Below are positions 14,761 through 15,749 of a stretch of 15,749 nt of DNA, one piece after another. The stretch is from assembly GCA_002440885.1 (NCBI GenBank), contig DJVY01000249.1, positions 1-15,749 of the forward strand, written 5' to 3'. Every line of letters begins with the position of its first letter. Within the stretch, counting starts at the first letter, position 1. Origin of the DNA: Bacteroidales bacterium UBA6244. GTDB lineage: Bacteria; Bacteroidota; Bacteroidia; Bacteroidales; F082. A model generated the notes under the pieces. The model saw nothing but the letters and a program-made list of their open reading frames with translations. It searched no databases and was not told where the DNA came from. Position numbers and translations under genes: made by a program.

Positions 14761-15749
14761 ATGGGAAACATTGTGAAATTTTTAATCTTGGTTTTGAAGA
14801 AGTTTCGGTTTTCAAGCAAGGGGTTCGGTGTTGCGGTTATTTTGTTATCGCTTTTAACGGGACGTCAATCTGTTGTTGCTCAGGCAGAAAAACCACATGA
14901 CATCAATAAAAAGGCCAGAAAAGCGTTTGAACGGGCGGAAACTTTATTTGATCAGCGACAGCAGTCGGCTGCTTATGATCTTCTTAAGAAATCTGTTGCT
15001 TATGATAGTCTTTTTGTCGATGCGTGGTTGCTGATGGGAGGTGTGTTACAGGAATTGGATCGTCCTTCGGAGGCTCAGGCGGCTTTTATGATGGCTTATT
15101 CCATCGACTCTACCTCTTTCCCTCCATTATCCACCGTGCTGGGGGGGCTGGCCTACCGCAATGCCGATTATCTTCTCGCCGTAAAAATGTTGACCATAGC
15201 CTTGAACGACAGCACCCTTCCAATCACTAAACAGGGCTATGTCCGCGACCTCTTACAACGCGCAGAATTGGCTTTGCGTCTGACGGAGAATCCGCTCTCC
15301 ACGGAGGTTAAAAATTTAAGTGACTCGGTAAATACGCCTGACGACGAGTACATTAATTTCGTGGAAGCCGATGGCAACCGGATGATTATTACGCGGAAAA
15401 TGTTGAGAGATTCAGCAAATTCGGATCAACCCGAATATGCGGAGCGGTTTTTGGCTTCGACACGCTTTCCGGAAGGGTGGCAGAAACCCGAATGGCTTAC
15501 TGTTCCGTGGTCGGAAGGGGTAAATGCGGGAGGTATGAGCCTGAGTGCCGATGGAAGAAGCATGCTGTTTACCGGATGTTATTGGCCAAACGGGTCAGGG
15601 AGTTGCGATTTGTATTTCAGTAACCGGATCGGGGACGAGTGGCAACAGCCTGAGCGCTTTAACAATTCCATCAACACTTCTGGATGGGAGTCGCAACCCG
15701 TTATCACTGCCGATGGAAAAGTGATTTATTTTTCCTCCAAACGAGAAGG
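14761..15749 (+). CDS. TPR-PD40 envelope protein of PorE/OmpA type, 3' end off window
   Basis: I translated this frame by hand; it is open for 329 codons from ATG 14761 to the right edge, with an in-frame TAA upstream of the start. A long basic N-terminus (residues 1-20) leads to a hydrophobic core at 22-33 and a likely cleavage near VVAQ at 38-41. Residues 45-170 form TPR-like helices, including a repeat with AWLLMGGVLQELDRPSEA at 88-105. Two PD40/WD40-like beta-propeller blades follow: one around 197-215 (DEYINFVEADG), the next from 255 with LSADGRSMLFTGCYW and a GSCDLYFS turn. A third starts with NTSGWESQPV at 306-315 and reaches FSSKRE at the edge. This order matches PorE of the type IX secretion system and related proteins, which continue with a carboxypeptidase-regulatory-like domain and a peptidoglycan-binding OmpA domain. 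Those parts would lie outside the window, so PorE itself is not proven. Confidence 0.8.
   Translation, partial: MGNIVKFLILVLKKFRFSSKGFGVAVILLSLLTGRQSVVAQAEKPHDINKKARKAFERAETLFDQRQQSAAYDLLKKSVAYDSLFVDAWLLMGGVLQELDRPSEAQAAFMMAYSIDSTSFPPLSTVLGGLAYRNADYLLAVKMLTIALNDSTLPITKQGYVRDLLQRAELALRLTENPLSTEVKNLSDSVNTPDDEYINFVEADGNRMIITRKMLRDSANSDQPEYAERFLASTRFPEGWQKPEWLTVPWSEGVNAGGMSLSADGRSMLFTGCYWPNGSGSCDLYFSNRIGDEWQQPERFNNSINTSGWESQPVITADGKVIYFSSKRE

Overview
This window looks like chromosomal DNA of a Bacteroidota bacterium, probably in or near Bacteroidales/Marinilabiliales. The evidence is the gene content: a fused 2-oxoacid dehydrogenase E1 alpha/beta, a DUF5686 protein with a carboxypeptidase-regulatory-like domain, a TPR plus PD40 envelope protein of PorE type, and a TonB-receptor-like barrel. 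Start codons lack strong Shine-Dalgarno sequences. Several upstream regions carry Bacteroidota-type -7 boxes (TAnnTTTG or close variants) about 20-45 bases before the start. No RNA genes, CRISPR array, complete insertion sequence or phage genes were seen.

Layout from left to right. (1) 1-4073, minus strand: the E1 alpha/beta gene, then an LpxR-like lipid A deacylase with its own likely promoter, then a DUF493 (YbeD-like) gene that runs off the left edge. (2) 4074-4530: about 450 bases without a convincing gene. (3) 4531-4947, plus strand: a small cysteine-rich DUF3795 gene, an isolated change of strand. (4) 4976-9568, minus strand: a DUF5686 outer-membrane-type protein, a strong intrinsic terminator, and gyrB (DNA gyrase subunit B). 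(5) 9740-14495, minus strand: a two-gene unit in which a long exported TPR protein overlaps an exported, plug-less TonB-receptor-like barrel. (6) 14761-end, plus strand: a TPR/PD40 protein of PorE/OmpA type, divergent from the TPR-barrel pair and cut by the right edge. Its promoter is framed by a 14-base inverted repeat.

Most of the window is envelope biology: five of eight genes encode predicted exported or lipidated proteins. gyrB is the housekeeping anchor, and E1 is central or branched-chain 2-oxoacid metabolism. I found no clear undescribed multi-gene system. The best leads are the overlapping TPR-barrel pair facing a PorE-like gene, the lipobox-bearing LpxR homologue, the palindromes over two promoters, and the unexplained 4074-4530 interval.
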